DNA of 64,000 nt from Hesseltinella vesiculosa (lineage: Eukaryota > Mucoromycota > Mucoromycetes > Mucorales > Cunninghamellaceae), in contig MCGT01000003.1 in the NCBI GenBank assembly GCA_002104935.1, positions 806,001-870,000 of the forward strand. The letters are read 5' to 3'. The translations under genes and the position numbers were made by a program. The notes beneath the pieces were generated by a model. The model searched no databases. It worked only from the letters and a program-made list of their open reading frames with translations, and was not told the DNA's origin. How positions within the stretch are numbered: the first letter of the stretch is position 1; the number at the start of each line of letters is the position of its first letter. Below are positions 24,859 through 39,800 of this stretch, one piece after another.

Positions 24859-25116
24859 TGAAAAAGAGGAAGAGCGGGAATGACAGTACCAAGTTAGCAT
24901 TGTCAGCCAGACTGGTGTCAAAGAAAAACATTAAAAAAATGCAAAGACACTTTTTGCTTACAATTTGTGGCGGTGGGATCGCTGTCGGGGAAGACATTGT
25001 TGGCCCAATCGATTTAGAACACTCCCCGGTACATCTATCGGCCCTCCGGCTATAATTTCGGCCCGAAATTTAAATATACCGAAGAACAGAGGGCAGGTTT
25101 TCCAACTTCGCAAGAA

Positions 25117-25198
25117 GTCGCTTTGTCCGAGTGGTTAAGGAGATGGCCTGCTAAGCCATTGTGCTTTGCACGCGAGGGTTCGAATCCCTTAGGCGACG
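25117..25198 (+). tRNA. tRNA-Ser(GCU)
   Basis: An 82-nt cloverleaf without intron. The acceptor stem GTCGCTT pairs with AGGCGAC (one G-U pair), and 25198 is the discriminator. The anticodon loop CTGCTAA gives GCU, reading AGC/AGT serine codons. A long variable arm (TGTGC...GCACG), typical of tRNA-Ser, and the B box GGTTCGAATCC are present. A T-run (25204-25208) follows as an RNA polymerase III terminator. Confidence 0.95.
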
Positions 25199-25489
25199 TT
25201 ACCTTTTTGCTTTGGCTTGCCAAAGTCTAACCATTTTGCTTTGGCAGTCTTTTTGAGGAAAGTTTTGTTGATTCGAGACTAAAAATTATCTCTATAGTTT
25301 GGTAAAGGATGCTTACAAGCTTCTTCACGACTTTTTTTTTCGAAGAGGGAAGAACGAAGCCAGTTCCGCCGCAAAAACGAAAACAGCGGGATCACTACGT
25401 TTTTTTTTTTTTTTTCCTTTTCCTTTACTTTTTTTCTTTTCGTCTTTTTATTTCTTTATTATTTACTTGCGTTCAATCTGAGCCTAACG

Positions 25490-26529
25490 ATGGAGGAACA
25501 TACAACAGGAAGTGCCTGGCCAGACCCACCTATCTTTTACAAACGCTACACAGACGCCAATCTGGAGAAACTAAAAAAAGCAAAGGAATCCGACGAATAC
25601 CCACCTGACCTCATCAGTCAACCTCCCTTGTCTGATTTCACCGTTAAACAGTTAGAACCTCCTCTACCACCAACAGATGCTTATACTGTATTTGATCAAC
25701 AATGGCAGGTAAGCATGTTAACAAGAGGCAGCTGTGGTACAGTAGAACGAGGCTGGTTGGATTCTCAATTTATTTTTTATGTTTGCTTCTCGCCGTAGGT
25801 ACATGATCGACTACCATCACTTCAGGAACAAAACGTCAAACAACTCTTTAGCGAAGGTGAAATAGGTCAGTGAATGAACACGCACTTTATTTATTTACTT
25901 CGTGAAAAAAGGCCAACAGCGTGGTCTGGATAGCTTTCTGCTTTAAAAATCAAGAGCCTGACCAGTTTTTTTCTTTACTGTAGATCGCGTCAAGGAATTA
26001 AAGAGGTTGAACCGAACGTTGATTGTACAATTCCTGGATCTTTTGGATGTGCTGGTCAAGAAGCCGGAGGAAGTAAGGAAACCTGACAAGATCAGGAGCA
26101 AAAAAAAAAAAAAGTGGCGGCATCACCCAAGTTTCTGATCGCTCTCCTTTTTTTTTATGGATCGACAGTATGGCAAGCGCATCGAAAATATCAGCACAAT
26201 TTTTATCAACATGCACCATATTCTGAATGAATATCGACCTCATCAGGTAAATGGCTGCCGCGAGAGAGGGGAAGAAAGAACGGCGCGTCACCATTGTAAA
26301 ACGCTCACATTGCGTTTGTTAGGCGCGAGAAACGCTACGGCTACTTATGGAGGAGCAGCTAGAAAGGAAACGTATGCAAACAGAGGAAATCAAAATGTAA
26401 GCAAATGGCAGGCAATTGAGCTGCAGCAGCTCTAATGCATTTTGTTTTCGTGATAGAAAAACCAAAGATACTCTTGCCTTACTGCAGCAGTTTGCTACGA
26501 CACTTGCAGCTGAATCACCAGATGAATGA
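25490..26529 (+). CDS. MED7: Mediator complex subunit 7
   Basis: MED7 is a middle-module subunit of Mediator and pairs with MED21 and MED31. Six exons: 25490-25708, 25799-25865, 25984-26072, 26169-26246, 26323-26396, 26457-26529; 199 aa. The start has the conserved AWPDPPIFYKRYT and a Pro-rich part (PPLSDFTV) that contacts MED31. The C-terminal half holds long helices, including LKRLNRTLIVQFLDLLDVLV and NISTIFINMHHILNEYRPHQ followed by ARETLRLLMEEQ, the strongest family signature. Length is typical of fungal MED7. All introns are short and GT-AG. Confidence 0.95.
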
Positions 26530-26697
26530 CATAAAATAATATATTAAAAAAAAAAGAATTTTGTTATAAAGTAATTGAAGCGATGCCGTGTTTTGTTTTT
26601 TTGGCGACCAATCCAAAGGCCATGTCTCGTCACCTGCCCCCCTTTTTTTCAAGTGTTTTTTTTTTTCTTTTTTTTTTTACCAACATTTAATGGATTC

Positions 26698-29600
26698 ATG
26701 TCCTTTGTAATTACAGAAAACCAGTACTGGAACAGCATACTACGAGTGTGTGATGGAGCCATAGGCCTCTTGAGCACTTACGAAAATCAAGAGCTAGATC
26801 TTGTGGACACTGCGTTGGAAGCACTTCGCAATCTGCGACGTCATGGCCCCACGATAGATGCAGCGAGAGGCTATCAGCTAGAACCTGTCTTCAAGAAGAA
26901 ATCCAAGCAAGCATCCGACCTTCCTGTGTCCCTGAACCCGCGACCCAACTGGACGGTGCATGATGAGTATACCACCGTGGCACTCGAGAAAAACAAAAGC
27001 ATGACATGTCACATCGTCACAACAATGCAACAGCTCGAAGCCATGATACCCTGCCTGAAGTCTGCCCAAGTGGTGACTATTGACTGTGAATTCCTAGCCA
27101 TCAAGAAGCATCCGCCGTTGCTAAAGGTGTTGCAGCTTGCCATTTCAGACATGGAAGGCTACGCAGTGATGTTTGACCATTTTACTATTGATGACGAATC
27201 CTATGTCCAATTCCGGGACCTGATCAAGCCTGTCCTGGAAGACCCTGCCCTTCGCTATGTCGGGTGGGCTGTACGGGCCGATGCTCAAGCCATTGAGCAG
27301 GCTTTCCCTGGTATCTGCCTGCCTTACATCCTCGACCTGCAAGAAATGACCCTTCGCGTCGCTGGCCAGCGGATGAATCTCAGAGATGCCATTCTGAAAT
27401 ATGCTCCTGCCTGGGGTGGTATGTCTGAATTTGCAGTGGTGAAGCGGATGTCTGATGTATTTACCTTTGTGGAGCACGACTGCATCTGGATGAAACAGCC
27501 ACTGCCCCCATCGGCTCTGGTGTACGCGGTGTTTGACGTGACCTCGCTCATGGCTTTGTATGACTCTGTGCAGCATGTGGAACTGGACGACGCTGATTTC
27601 TGGCCGGTCACAGTGACCAAGAACGCATCGCCAAAGACCCTTGATCGATGGTACCAACAGCGTGCCCTGAATCAAGTGCCGTTTCCTAGTTATCATCCTA
27701 AGAAGGCCGGAGGAAAGTCACCAGCCAGATCGACCCACAGGCCATCCAGCATGATCCACATTACGAAAGGTGGTGATAGTGCCGGCTCCTCTCAAGCGCC
27801 CACGTCTCACTCTCTGCTCAAAGCCGACGATCAATTTGAAAAAGATACCCAGGAAGCTATCCTGCGCTCCTTGGCCTGTCAACCGACAGCCAATAGCGAA
27901 TCATCAGCCTCACCGGCCCCGACCTCCTCTCCAGCCTCGTCTGCTCCTACCGCCAACGATCCTGTCTCATCTGCTCGCAACTCCGTGTCTGCCACCCCCA
28001 AGGAAAAGAATAAGCTGGTTGCTCCTGCTGACGAAGTCTATTCACTGGATTCATTGCTCAAAGACACGGATGCCCACCCCCAAACGACTTCCTCCATTAC
28101 GGCTGATGACCCGATCAACAGGCAGTTTGCGAGTGACCAAGATGTGGGCAGCGCCTCTTCTGGCGAAAGCAACATGACCTATAGCGACACCCAACACCAA
28201 GAAGAAAAGCTCGAGTTTGCGTTTGCCAAGGACACAGTGAAGGATCCTCGGAAAAGAGGTTTGCCGCCTGTGGAACTGGCTCCCGACTCCTGGGGCGAAC
28301 CTTTGATCGCCACTTCTGACAGCAGCGTGACTACCGGTGACGCACCCTGGGATACCCATTTGCAAGACTCTTTCTCTGCCCCACCAGCAGCAGCTGCTGG
28401 TGTCTCCTGGCTCAAGTACAATGAGCAACAACAGCAACAGACTCAGCAAACGCCAGTGACGCCTACACCTCCCGTCTCACAAGCACGACACTTTATGTCG
28501 CCGTCTTCATCTCATTCCACCAGCACCGCCCACCACGACCGTTCTCCCATGATGGCCAAGCAGCAACAAATGGCCGCCAACAAGTGGAACCCTGACTGGT
28601 CCCAAGCCTATCGACATCGCTCTACTGGCACCATGACAAACGAAGCGCCATCGGCCGTTGAGAATGGTTGGCGCAACTTCTCCGAGCAAGCCAAGCAAAA
28701 CTGGAGGGAAATGAAGGACAGCAACATTGTGGATTATGACAAGAAAATCCACAACCTCCGTCAACAAGAATCGCCGGCTTCAGCCAACCGAGAAGCTTCT
28801 CCTCGCTACTCTCGACCCTTCCCTGGCTCGACGAGCCCTGTAGTTGTTGATAAATGGACCACGGAGCAAGATGGGTGGGATGTCGTGAATGAACCTGTCA
28901 ACACCATGAAGCTCAAACTCACTGGAGCACCTGTGCGTAAAACCCGTGGACCAAAGGTGAATGCAAAAAAAAAAAAAAAAAAAAAAAAGCTTGTCGCTGA
29001 CTTTTTTTTTTTTTTTTTTTCCCCTTCAGGTGACAAATGTCTATGACGACTTCTTTGATGGCGACACCGAGGATGAAGAAGATTTTGAGGATGGCGCCTC
29101 CAACAGCAGCAGCACCACGTCGCAAATTGTCCATGGTTCAGTGCCAGTGGTTGTCAAACCTTCGCCGACAAGACCGCTTGATAGTATCCCTGGCTACCGT
29201 GATGACTTTTATTTGCATGAGGGCCGCCTCATTTACATCTACTGTATGAACAGCATTGAGCATGTCGAAGCAATGGATTGGTCTTCCACCGTCGATGGGT
29301 TGCCTATGCCTGAACGGATCTGCGTCTCCATCAGCCCCTTTTTCTGCACTTTGCAAAATGGAGACTTGGATATGTGCGCTCTTTGTCTCCTCTTGAACAC
29401 GGGTGCCTGTTTCAATATCATTCTCAATCATGACATTTTGGGCAGCCCTGAACGCTTGGTAAAGTCGAAATTGGGCTACCTATTGCAGTCCACCAGTGTG
29501 GACCGCATAGGTTTCCGGCTGGATATGGCGCTGGAAGGTTTGGAACAGAAACTTGGCTTCTCTCTTGGCGAGTTTGAGAAACTCGAGCGTGACCTTGGCA

Positions 29601-29818
29601 CCGACGATTTGAATGACATCCAGCAAAAATTCCTTGCTGACTGGGAAGGTCTCGATCAGTATGTGGAAACCAAGGAAGAATTCAACCGTGCTCAGAAAAA
29701 AAAGTTTATGGGGAGCCCTTGGAACCAGCCTACTGTGCCTTTGGCGTGCTTGATCTTTGCCAGCTGTCAAGGCGCTATGTTCCATGCATTACATCGCGCT
29801 GTCCATAAGAAGCAGTAG
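26698..29818 (+). CDS. RNase D-like 3'-5' exonuclease domain protein with a second degenerate domain
   Basis: Two exons, 26698-28956 and 29030-29818; 1015 aa. The first exonuclease domain (about 100-310) has the DEDDy motifs: Exo I TIDCEF, Exo II with YVGWAVRADAQAIE, and Exo III YAVFD (Y-x3-D), so it should be catalytically able. A long Ser/Pro/Gln-rich disordered region follows (about 330-750). The C-terminal 200 residues contain LIYIYCMNSIEHVEAM and DRIGFRLDMALEGLEQ, which echo parts of the first domain but lack its acidic triads. The family is like EXD1/Egalitarian RNA-associated proteins. A role in RNA processing or silencing is possible but not shown. The start ATG at 26698 is chosen because an upstream ATG (26690) meets a stop at once. 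A poly(A) signal-like AATAAA lies at 29868. Confidence 0.88.
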
Positions 29819-30143
29819 TTCGATTTTTTTTTTTTTTGGATCTTGTCGTACTTGAATGAAAGGAACCAATAAAATCACTGGTATCTCTCTTTACCTCGAT
29901 GGCAATTTTTTTTAAACTTTTGGGGGGTGCAAAGGGCAAGTGATTTTTTGTGTGCCTCCAGTTTTGGAAGTCAGTTTTTGCGTGTGAGAGAGAAAAAAAG
30001 GGGAAGACTTTTTTTTTTCCTGGTTCTTCTCTTTCCTTGTTGTATCTTCGTTTTATTTTTCCTTATTTTTCTTCGTTTTCTTGTTACTTCTTGCTACCTC
30101 TTTAACACTTTCTTTTTTTTTTTTTTCTCAGCACTCTTTATAT
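29819..30143. other. 3' region of the exonuclease gene and 5' region of the methyltransferase gene
   Basis: 325 bases with a T-run after the stop, an AATAAA motif (about 29868), T-rich and C/T-rich blocks typical of a fungal promoter, and no open frame of note. Confidence 0.45.
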
Positions 30144-31357
30144 ATGGGCAATTCATCGTCCAAGACGACGAATCAGCGCAAAAACTCGCAAAAACAAAAA
30201 AAGGCGACCAAAGATCACTCGCCCGCACGGAAAGTGACGGAACGAACGATCGAAGGACGCACTTATCACACCATTGAGTCGAGTCAGTATTTACTACCAA
30301 AGGATAATCAAGAAATCGATCGACAACATGAACAGCACTTTTTAACTAAAGAATTGCTCGGATGGTAAAGGCCATGGTTACCAAAAAGAGAATGGGGGTC
30401 CAGAAGAGGCTGGTCTTTTTACAATGGAACCATTGCTTACAAATGTCATTCACTTTGCTTCTTAAAACTTAGTAATATCATGGCTGATGCTTTCAAGTTA
30501 TTGAATTTTCAGTATGGTGGTCTGCAGATTCTTGACGTCTGTTGCGGTGCCGGAACTTGGCTGTGTGAAACCAGCTTGGACTACCCATCTTGCCAATTTG
30601 TCGGAATCGACATGAGCTCAGTATGGCCAGAAGTGATCCGACCAGCCAATTTGGAATTTTCCAATGTCAATGTCTTGAAAGGATTACCGTTTCCTGACAA
30701 ATCTTTCGGTAAGGGAGGCGTAGGAAAAAAAAAAAAAGGGAGTGAACTAGGATCTTTTTTTGACACAGAACTTTTTTTTTTTTCTCTCCTTTTTCTGCAA
30801 CTCGTTTAGATTTTGTTCAACTTCGATTTGTGTCCTTGGCGTTCAAAAGCCAGGAATGGGCATTTGTATTATCGGAAATTCGTCGTGTGTTACAAGATGG
30901 TGGTGTTTTTCAATGTATAGATCTAGACATGCAAATAGCCTCGGACCATCCTGACATCAAAGACTACTTGAGACACTGTACGTTGTCACTAAAAAAAAAT
31001 GGGGTGACGACACTCACGCCCATTTCCTTTTTTACAGTTGATCGATTATGCGCCAGCCGAGGTTTGGATCCATCTGTTGGTGCCAAATTGGATATGATGC
31101 TCAACGATCACGGCTTGAAGATCGTGCAATCTGAATACCGCGAAGTGCCGCTTGGCTGGGGTGGCCCTATCGGTCAAGGCTGTATGAATGTTTTCAGCGC
31201 TGAAGTTCAAGGGCTGGCACCATGGTTGAAACGTTCAAGCGACATGACCGATGAAGATTTGATCGCCATCTTACGACGAGCTCTTCGAGGGATGATCGAT
31301 TCCAAGGCTTATGTTGGCCTCTATGCATTCCTTGCTCAAAAGCCCATGGATGACTAA
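30144..31357 (+). CDS. SAM-dependent methyltransferase with a probable N-myristoylation signal
   Basis: Exons 30144-30364, 30473-30708, 30810-30977, 31038-31357; 314 aa. A class I methyltransferase fold is shown by motif I ILDVCCGAGTW, the acidic end of strand 2 (VGIDMS), PFPDKSFD after intron 2, and VLQDGGVFQCIDLD. The start MGNSSSK has Gly2 and Ser6 and is followed by a Lys-rich stretch, as in N-myristoylated membrane proteins; this part is read directly, the modification is inferred. The substrate is unknown. It resembles the broad fungal UbiE/UMTA-like group. The 70-residue N-terminal region is hydrophilic and probably disordered. Confidence 0.88.
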
Positions 31358-32390
31358 ACCCGGTTCTCCGTTTTATTCCTTTTTTATTGATCCCTTACAT
31401 CGTAGCATATCGATTTACATTTTGCTTTCTCTTTTTTTTATTGCCTCTCGTTCTCTTCTGTAATGTCTTTTTTTTTTTTTAGTCACCCCACACTCTCTTC
31501 TGCCTCATGTTTTATAAATTTAGCGCTTATTTTTCATCTCCAGTTACTTGGGTCCATGTGCCTTCCACCCCAATTTTTATGACCACATTGAGCTCATACT
31601 CATCAAAGTAAATGCAAATTTTCAAATTGACAAACGATGATGCCGACTTGCTTGAAAAGGATATCCGCCACAAGGAAAACCACGGAAATCAAATGGAAGA
31701 CGTTGGAAAAAAAAAAAAAGGCTTCGACCAGCCCTTTGTTCATTGTTGCACTTTATAAAAGTTGTACAATATGTGCTAGTGCGGTGATGATGAGATCATC
31801 AGAATATCGGTTGTCCATAAATGTTTAACCAAGTCAGGCATTTGGTGCGTCATAAAAATTTTTTCCAATTCAAACCTTGTCACCTGTCTTTTTGGTAGAG
31901 GCTTTTCTTTTTGTCCCTTCTTTCTGCATGGAACGTCCCACAGTATCACTTTAAAAAATTGCCTTGTTTACAAATAAACTGTCTTTTTATTCTTGATGAC
32001 AAGTGGCTCCGAAGGTTTGGAACCAAGAGGTTATTTTTTATATTTTTTTTTTGAAATGGGGGGAGCTTGAGATCATTGAAGATTGGCGTTTTTGGAAAGG
32101 AAGCCAAGGAACCATCTCTCCAAATTAAGCTGACATGATCAATAGGCAAATGATGGCTTCCTACCCGAACCATCGTCTCTCCCACACAAAAGGAACCTCT
32201 CCATCGTTACCTTAATAAACTTCTTGTCAAGGGCTTTTTTTGAGAAAACCGGCGGGTGACGAGCGCCAGCCAATCGCAATCAATGCCGTCGTCGGGGAAT
32301 GAAAATCAAGCGAGCAAAAAAAAAAAAAAAAAAAACATTGACGTGCCGTGATTTTTTTTCTACCTTCACCTTTTTTTACGTTATTCATCC
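31358..32390. other. 1-kb intergenic region without a supported gene
   Basis: Contains T-rich 3' sequence of the methyltransferase gene, several A/T homopolymers and AT-rich DNA. Short open frames at 31637-31828 and 31946-32185 have no recognisable content. Just before the next ATG is a C/T-rich promoter-like stretch. Confidence 0.45.
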
Positions 32391-34556
32391 ATGCCTGCCA
32401 GTATGATTGTAGACGATGATATGGACAGTGATGCCATTTTAGAAATCGCTGACGACGTGATGCCTTCAGCCGATCAATCCAATGACCAAGACACAGACGA
32501 TCTCTTGGATGCTGCCGATCTTGCCCTCCAACAAAAGCCATCATCGCCATCGGGAACGACCACCCCCAAGCGAAAAGGAAAAAAACCAGCTGCCAAACCC
32601 TCTACCGACGCTGAAGTCAAGCCTAAGCGTGTAAGGAAAACCAAGCCCAAGGGCAAAGAAGTGGTAAGCATTCATCACGTATGCATCCCTTGGTGCATTT
32701 ATAAAAAAGAAGAGCACCATGACTTATGCCTCTTTCCTTTGTCCTCTAGGATCGAGTCACCTACTTTGATGTCGAACGCAGTCAAGAGCTTGCTCAAAAG
32801 TTCCCTGATCAGTTTTGGCAATTCCATGCTGGCAACACCGACACCATGATCACCAACATCCATGAAAAGTCACCTTTGGAACCTGTGCCTGTCTACATGA
32901 ATGACAGCGGTATGTGCAAAGACAAATAGCCCAAAAAGGAACAATAGCAAACCTGGCTTTTTTTTTTCTTGTTTTCGTTGATAGGGGCTGTCACGGGTAT
33001 GACGCTTTCTCCCGACGGCACACTGCTTGCAACGTTTTCCTCCTATGGATCTGTCAAAGTATGGGACGTCAATAATGATCTCAAGTTGTTCACCAAATTA
33101 CGCGACCGTGAAGAAGACAACATTGACGAATACTACTGCGGTCTATTTCTTCCTGATGCCCCCCACCTTCTTGCCGCGGCCGGCAAACTCAAAGATCGCC
33201 ATCGATGGTGCACCGACGATGAAGACAATCATATCATGCCATGCCCTATCAAAGTAAAAAAAAAAAAAACCAAAAAAAAAAAAAAACGCGAGGGCCATGG
33301 GCAGGTAAAAAAGCGGCGGCATTCACCTCTTGCCTTTTATTTGGTGAAACGGTTTAGATCTTTGATTTACAAACCGGAAAAGTCATTGCAAAACTGGAAG
33401 GCCACGCCGAAGAAATTCTATCCATCAAGGCGGTACGATTCGACGGCAACAACTATTACATCACCACCAGCCAGGATGGCCATATCATGAAATGGAAAAT
33501 GGCCGACGACTGGATCACCCTAATTGAATCGCAAAAGATGCTGGACGAGCTGACCTGCATGGCCTTCACCGTCTCCTTTGTACCCAACACCGGCAACAAA
33601 TACTTTTTGGCAGCTTGCGATGAGCATGTACGTCTCTACGATTTTGAAACCACAAAGGTAGGATCACGAAACGAAAAGCTGTCATGCAGATTCTGACGCG
33701 TATCTCTTTGTCTTTGTTAGCTGCTGCAAACATTCGAAAACCTGTACTCTTCCTATTGTGACTGTGGCAAGTTCATCAACTGGGTCGATGAAGATCAGCA
33801 TTGGGAAAAGAATGGCAAGAAGGCACCAAAGAACGAACAGTATGCTTGGTTTATTACCCGTGGTGCTGAAATGTGCGATGTCGAAGACGGTGTCAGTAAG
33901 TGTTTTGCCACAATGAGCTTAAATTTGTGTGGCGTCTGACCTCTTTTTTTTTTTTTTTTTTTTCGTGGCATAGCATCCACAGCCAACACTTGCAGCCTGC
34001 ATCGGTTAGTCTACCCAAAAACTGACGACGCTCCCTTTGTGTTGGAAGAAGTCCATCGATTTAAACATGAGCAGTATGAAAAGAGCCGGATTGTCTCGCT
34101 CAGATGACTGGCTGATCCGCGCTTTTTTTTTTTTTTTTTTTGGTAGATACCACGCCAATTCCTGGCTTGTCAAGATCACATCCAATGGTCGATATCTGAT
34201 AGCACCCACTATCACCGGCCAACTGTTTATTTTCAATTTGTTGACAGGCAAGTTGACAGGCATCTTGAAATCGCACGAGAGTAAGCACGAAAAAAGAAAG
34301 ATGGAAAGCCGGATGTTCACCTTTTTTTTCTAGACATGGAAATTCGCGATGTTATGTTCCATCCTTACCGACCTCTTTTATTCTCGGTTGGTGATGGTAA
34401 GGCTCCCTTTTGCACCTGTTTCCCTTTTTAGATCTCACACATGTTTCCCCCCCTTGGTTAGATGGCAACATCAAGGCATACAGCTACAAAGTCCCTGACG
34501 AAGACGTGGAAATGAAGGACGTCGTCCAACAAGACCTGGATGTCGGCAAAAAATAG
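32391..34556 (+). CDS. WD40-repeat protein with a basic/acidic N-terminus
   Basis: Nine exons: 32391-32663, 32750-32909, 32985-33253, 33358-33657, 33721-33895, 33974-34073, 34147-34280, 34334-34396, 34462-34556; 522 aa with consistent phases. The first 95 residues are disordered: an acidic part (DDDMDSD) followed by Lys/Pro/Thr-rich sequence (PKRKGKKPAAKP) suited to nuclear localisation. From about residue 145 there are WD-type blades (YGSVKVWDV, DGHIMKWKM, DEHVRLYDF, DGNIKAYSY) forming a likely seven-blade propeller. I do not recognise an orthologue group. A chromatin or transcription scaffold role fits the charge pattern but is only a guess. It converges on the LeuRS gene. Confidence 0.85.
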
Positions 34557-34952
34557 AGTTTCGTTTTGTTCCATAGTCTCCCCCTTCCACAAATGAAAAA
34601 TAAAAAAAAAAAGGTTTTTTGATGTCTTTTTTGGCATGTGAAATTCATGACATTTGGAAAAAGGAACACCCTTTTCGTGTTTCATCCTTGACAGCACTCG
34701 CACCTTTGATATTATATCCTCACAAAATTTAATGACGTTGACCAAGCACCACATGCTCTCTTTTATATACAGACTTTTTTTTTTTTTTTTTTTTTTTGGG
34801 GGGGGGAGGAGAGAGAGAAAATAATCGATAGGACATGGGAATATGAGGTAACATGAGTTTTTTTTTTACTTTATTTTCTTGCAATGTCTATGGAGAAAAG
34901 TGCAAACCTCTTCTCATTGGTAAAATTACAAGTGCATGGGAAGACAGAAGGG
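34557..34952. other. Convergent 3' region between the WD40 gene and mitochondrial LeuRS
   Basis: 396 bases holding both 3' flanks. A run of 23 T followed by 9 G (34775-34806) stands out; A- and T-tracts elsewhere could serve 3' end formation on both strands. No gene is seen. Confidence 0.5.
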
Positions 34953-38479
<3,527 letters not shown>

Positions 38480-39246
38480 TTAGCTGGGAAATCACAGATA
38501 AAGTACCAACACTCGCATCAAGTTTGCTGGGAGATCTTCACCAATCGATACCATTTTTTCATCAGTGATGACTTTCACACGAAGTTATGCTTATGGAAAC
38601 TTTCAGCTTGATCCACTATGTATCTTCCATTGAAAGATGCGTACCTCCACTTCCTTGGAGGGAATTCTCGCGACGACGATGTGAACCACATCAAACCGCT
38701 GTTCGAAGCCTCCTAGCTCCTGGCGATGTCTTACTGCGTTTCTCCCCGAAGAGCATTACCACTACCACGAAGACACGCCAGAACTTCACATTTATTTCCT
38801 TGTGGCTGATGTGAAGTGCCGGCTGAGAGTGTGTCCGCTTTGTGACCATCCTTCCGCAGACGGCCGTTCTCTGATCCCTATCGCACTGCTCAAGACATAC
38901 GGGATCATACCCGCAACCCCAACCATGCCCAGGGTTGGATTCCACCTCAGGCTCTTTATGAGCATTAAACCAAACGTTGACGTGGCACTCCATCGATTGC
39001 TGGAAGCTCCATACTGCCGCCGATGGCTTCGATCCTGGCCATGCACGCGTGGCAACGGTGAACAGTAAAAGCTGGTGCCTTTGTCAAGCGCGACATGACC
39101 AAGATCGTGGTGATAGTTCTTCATCACGTCGGGACTATGTATTTTTGGATTGCTTTGGAGAAGGCTTGACCTTTGAAATGGTTTGGGGGGATTGCCCTAC
39201 GTGTACCGGCCAGGAGCAGGGCGCGAGCCTTGGCTAGTGGTCTTTT

Positions 39247-39317
39247 GACTGGCTAGGTGACCTTAAGATGTGGCTTCTAAGGATCTGAAGGTTGTAGGTT
39301 CAATTCCTGCTCCAGTC
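39247..39317 (+). other. Degenerate tRNA-like sequence
   Basis: Over 71 bases the ends GACTGG and CCAGTC pair (6 bp), a T-arm with loop and B box GGTTCAATTCC is intact, and an A-box-like TGGCTAGGTG lies near the start. The anticodon arm does not fold properly: TTCTAA sits in a poorly paired region. It may be a decayed tRNA or the head of a tRNA-derived SINE; a working tRNA is unlikely. Confidence 0.45.
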
Positions 39318-39543
39318 CGTCCCATCTTGTCCATTGGACAAAATATGTTTAGCCTGGCTTGTACCCCCCTATGACGCTCCACGCATGGCCCCACTCCCTT
39401 GCTCTACTTGGTTAACAAGCATATCTGTCCGGTGTGGCTTGACCTCTGTTACCCTCACGTCTCGTTTGTTTAGCATTATTTCTGGCACGTTGAGCAATGA
39501 TCACACTTGAATAAACTTCTAGGACTCCTAAAAAAAACTGAGG

Positions 39544-39800
39544 TTTTTTTTTTTAAAAAAAAAAAAGGCAATCGCTGCACAGCCCTTTTCAGTGATTGGA
39601 TCGATATGAAATTTTGAGGGAATGCGCAAATACATGGATGATGATGTTACTGAAAATATCAGAGAGATCCGCGAAGGTTACTCAGCCAACGATCGATCCG
39701 TTTCTTTTTTGACACCTCCGATTCCTGAGCTAAAAAAAGTGAAAAATCGGCCCTTTTCGCAAGGCGGTCCCCCAGGCGATTGTGAACAAATGCACAGTGG
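39544..39800 (+). repeat. Dispersed repeat family, copy C
   Basis: A more diverged relative of copies A and B, sharing GATTGGATCGA-like, TGAAATTTTG and GACACCTCCGAT blocks in the same order, and starting with a joined T-run and A-run (39544-39566). It extends past copy B's end to a CACAGTG like copy A. No coding capacity is evident. Confidence 0.65.

Larger units (their letters stand above)
23076..25116. other. Gene-poor stretch with repeats between the MFS gene and tRNA-Ser
   Basis: No gene is supported. It holds two related repeat copies (23653-23884 and 24041-24220), long T and A tracts, and a three-unit CCCTAAA tract (24834-24858). Open frames are short and without family resemblance. 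It looks like decayed mobile or lineage-specific repeat DNA. Confidence 0.5.

Noticed and set aside
25117..25198. Possible intron in tRNA-Ser(GCU)
   Set aside because: The cloverleaf folds completely without one; the extra bases form the long variable arm.
26690..26712. Earlier ATG for the exonuclease gene
   Set aside because: It is in another frame and meets a stop after six codons; the ATG at 26698 opens the conserved frame.
38621..38653. KDAYLHF string resembling reverse transcriptase motif A of DIRS-like elements
   Set aside because: Only seven residues, followed by no other reverse transcriptase motif in any frame; kept as a weak hint inside a finding, not as a feature.
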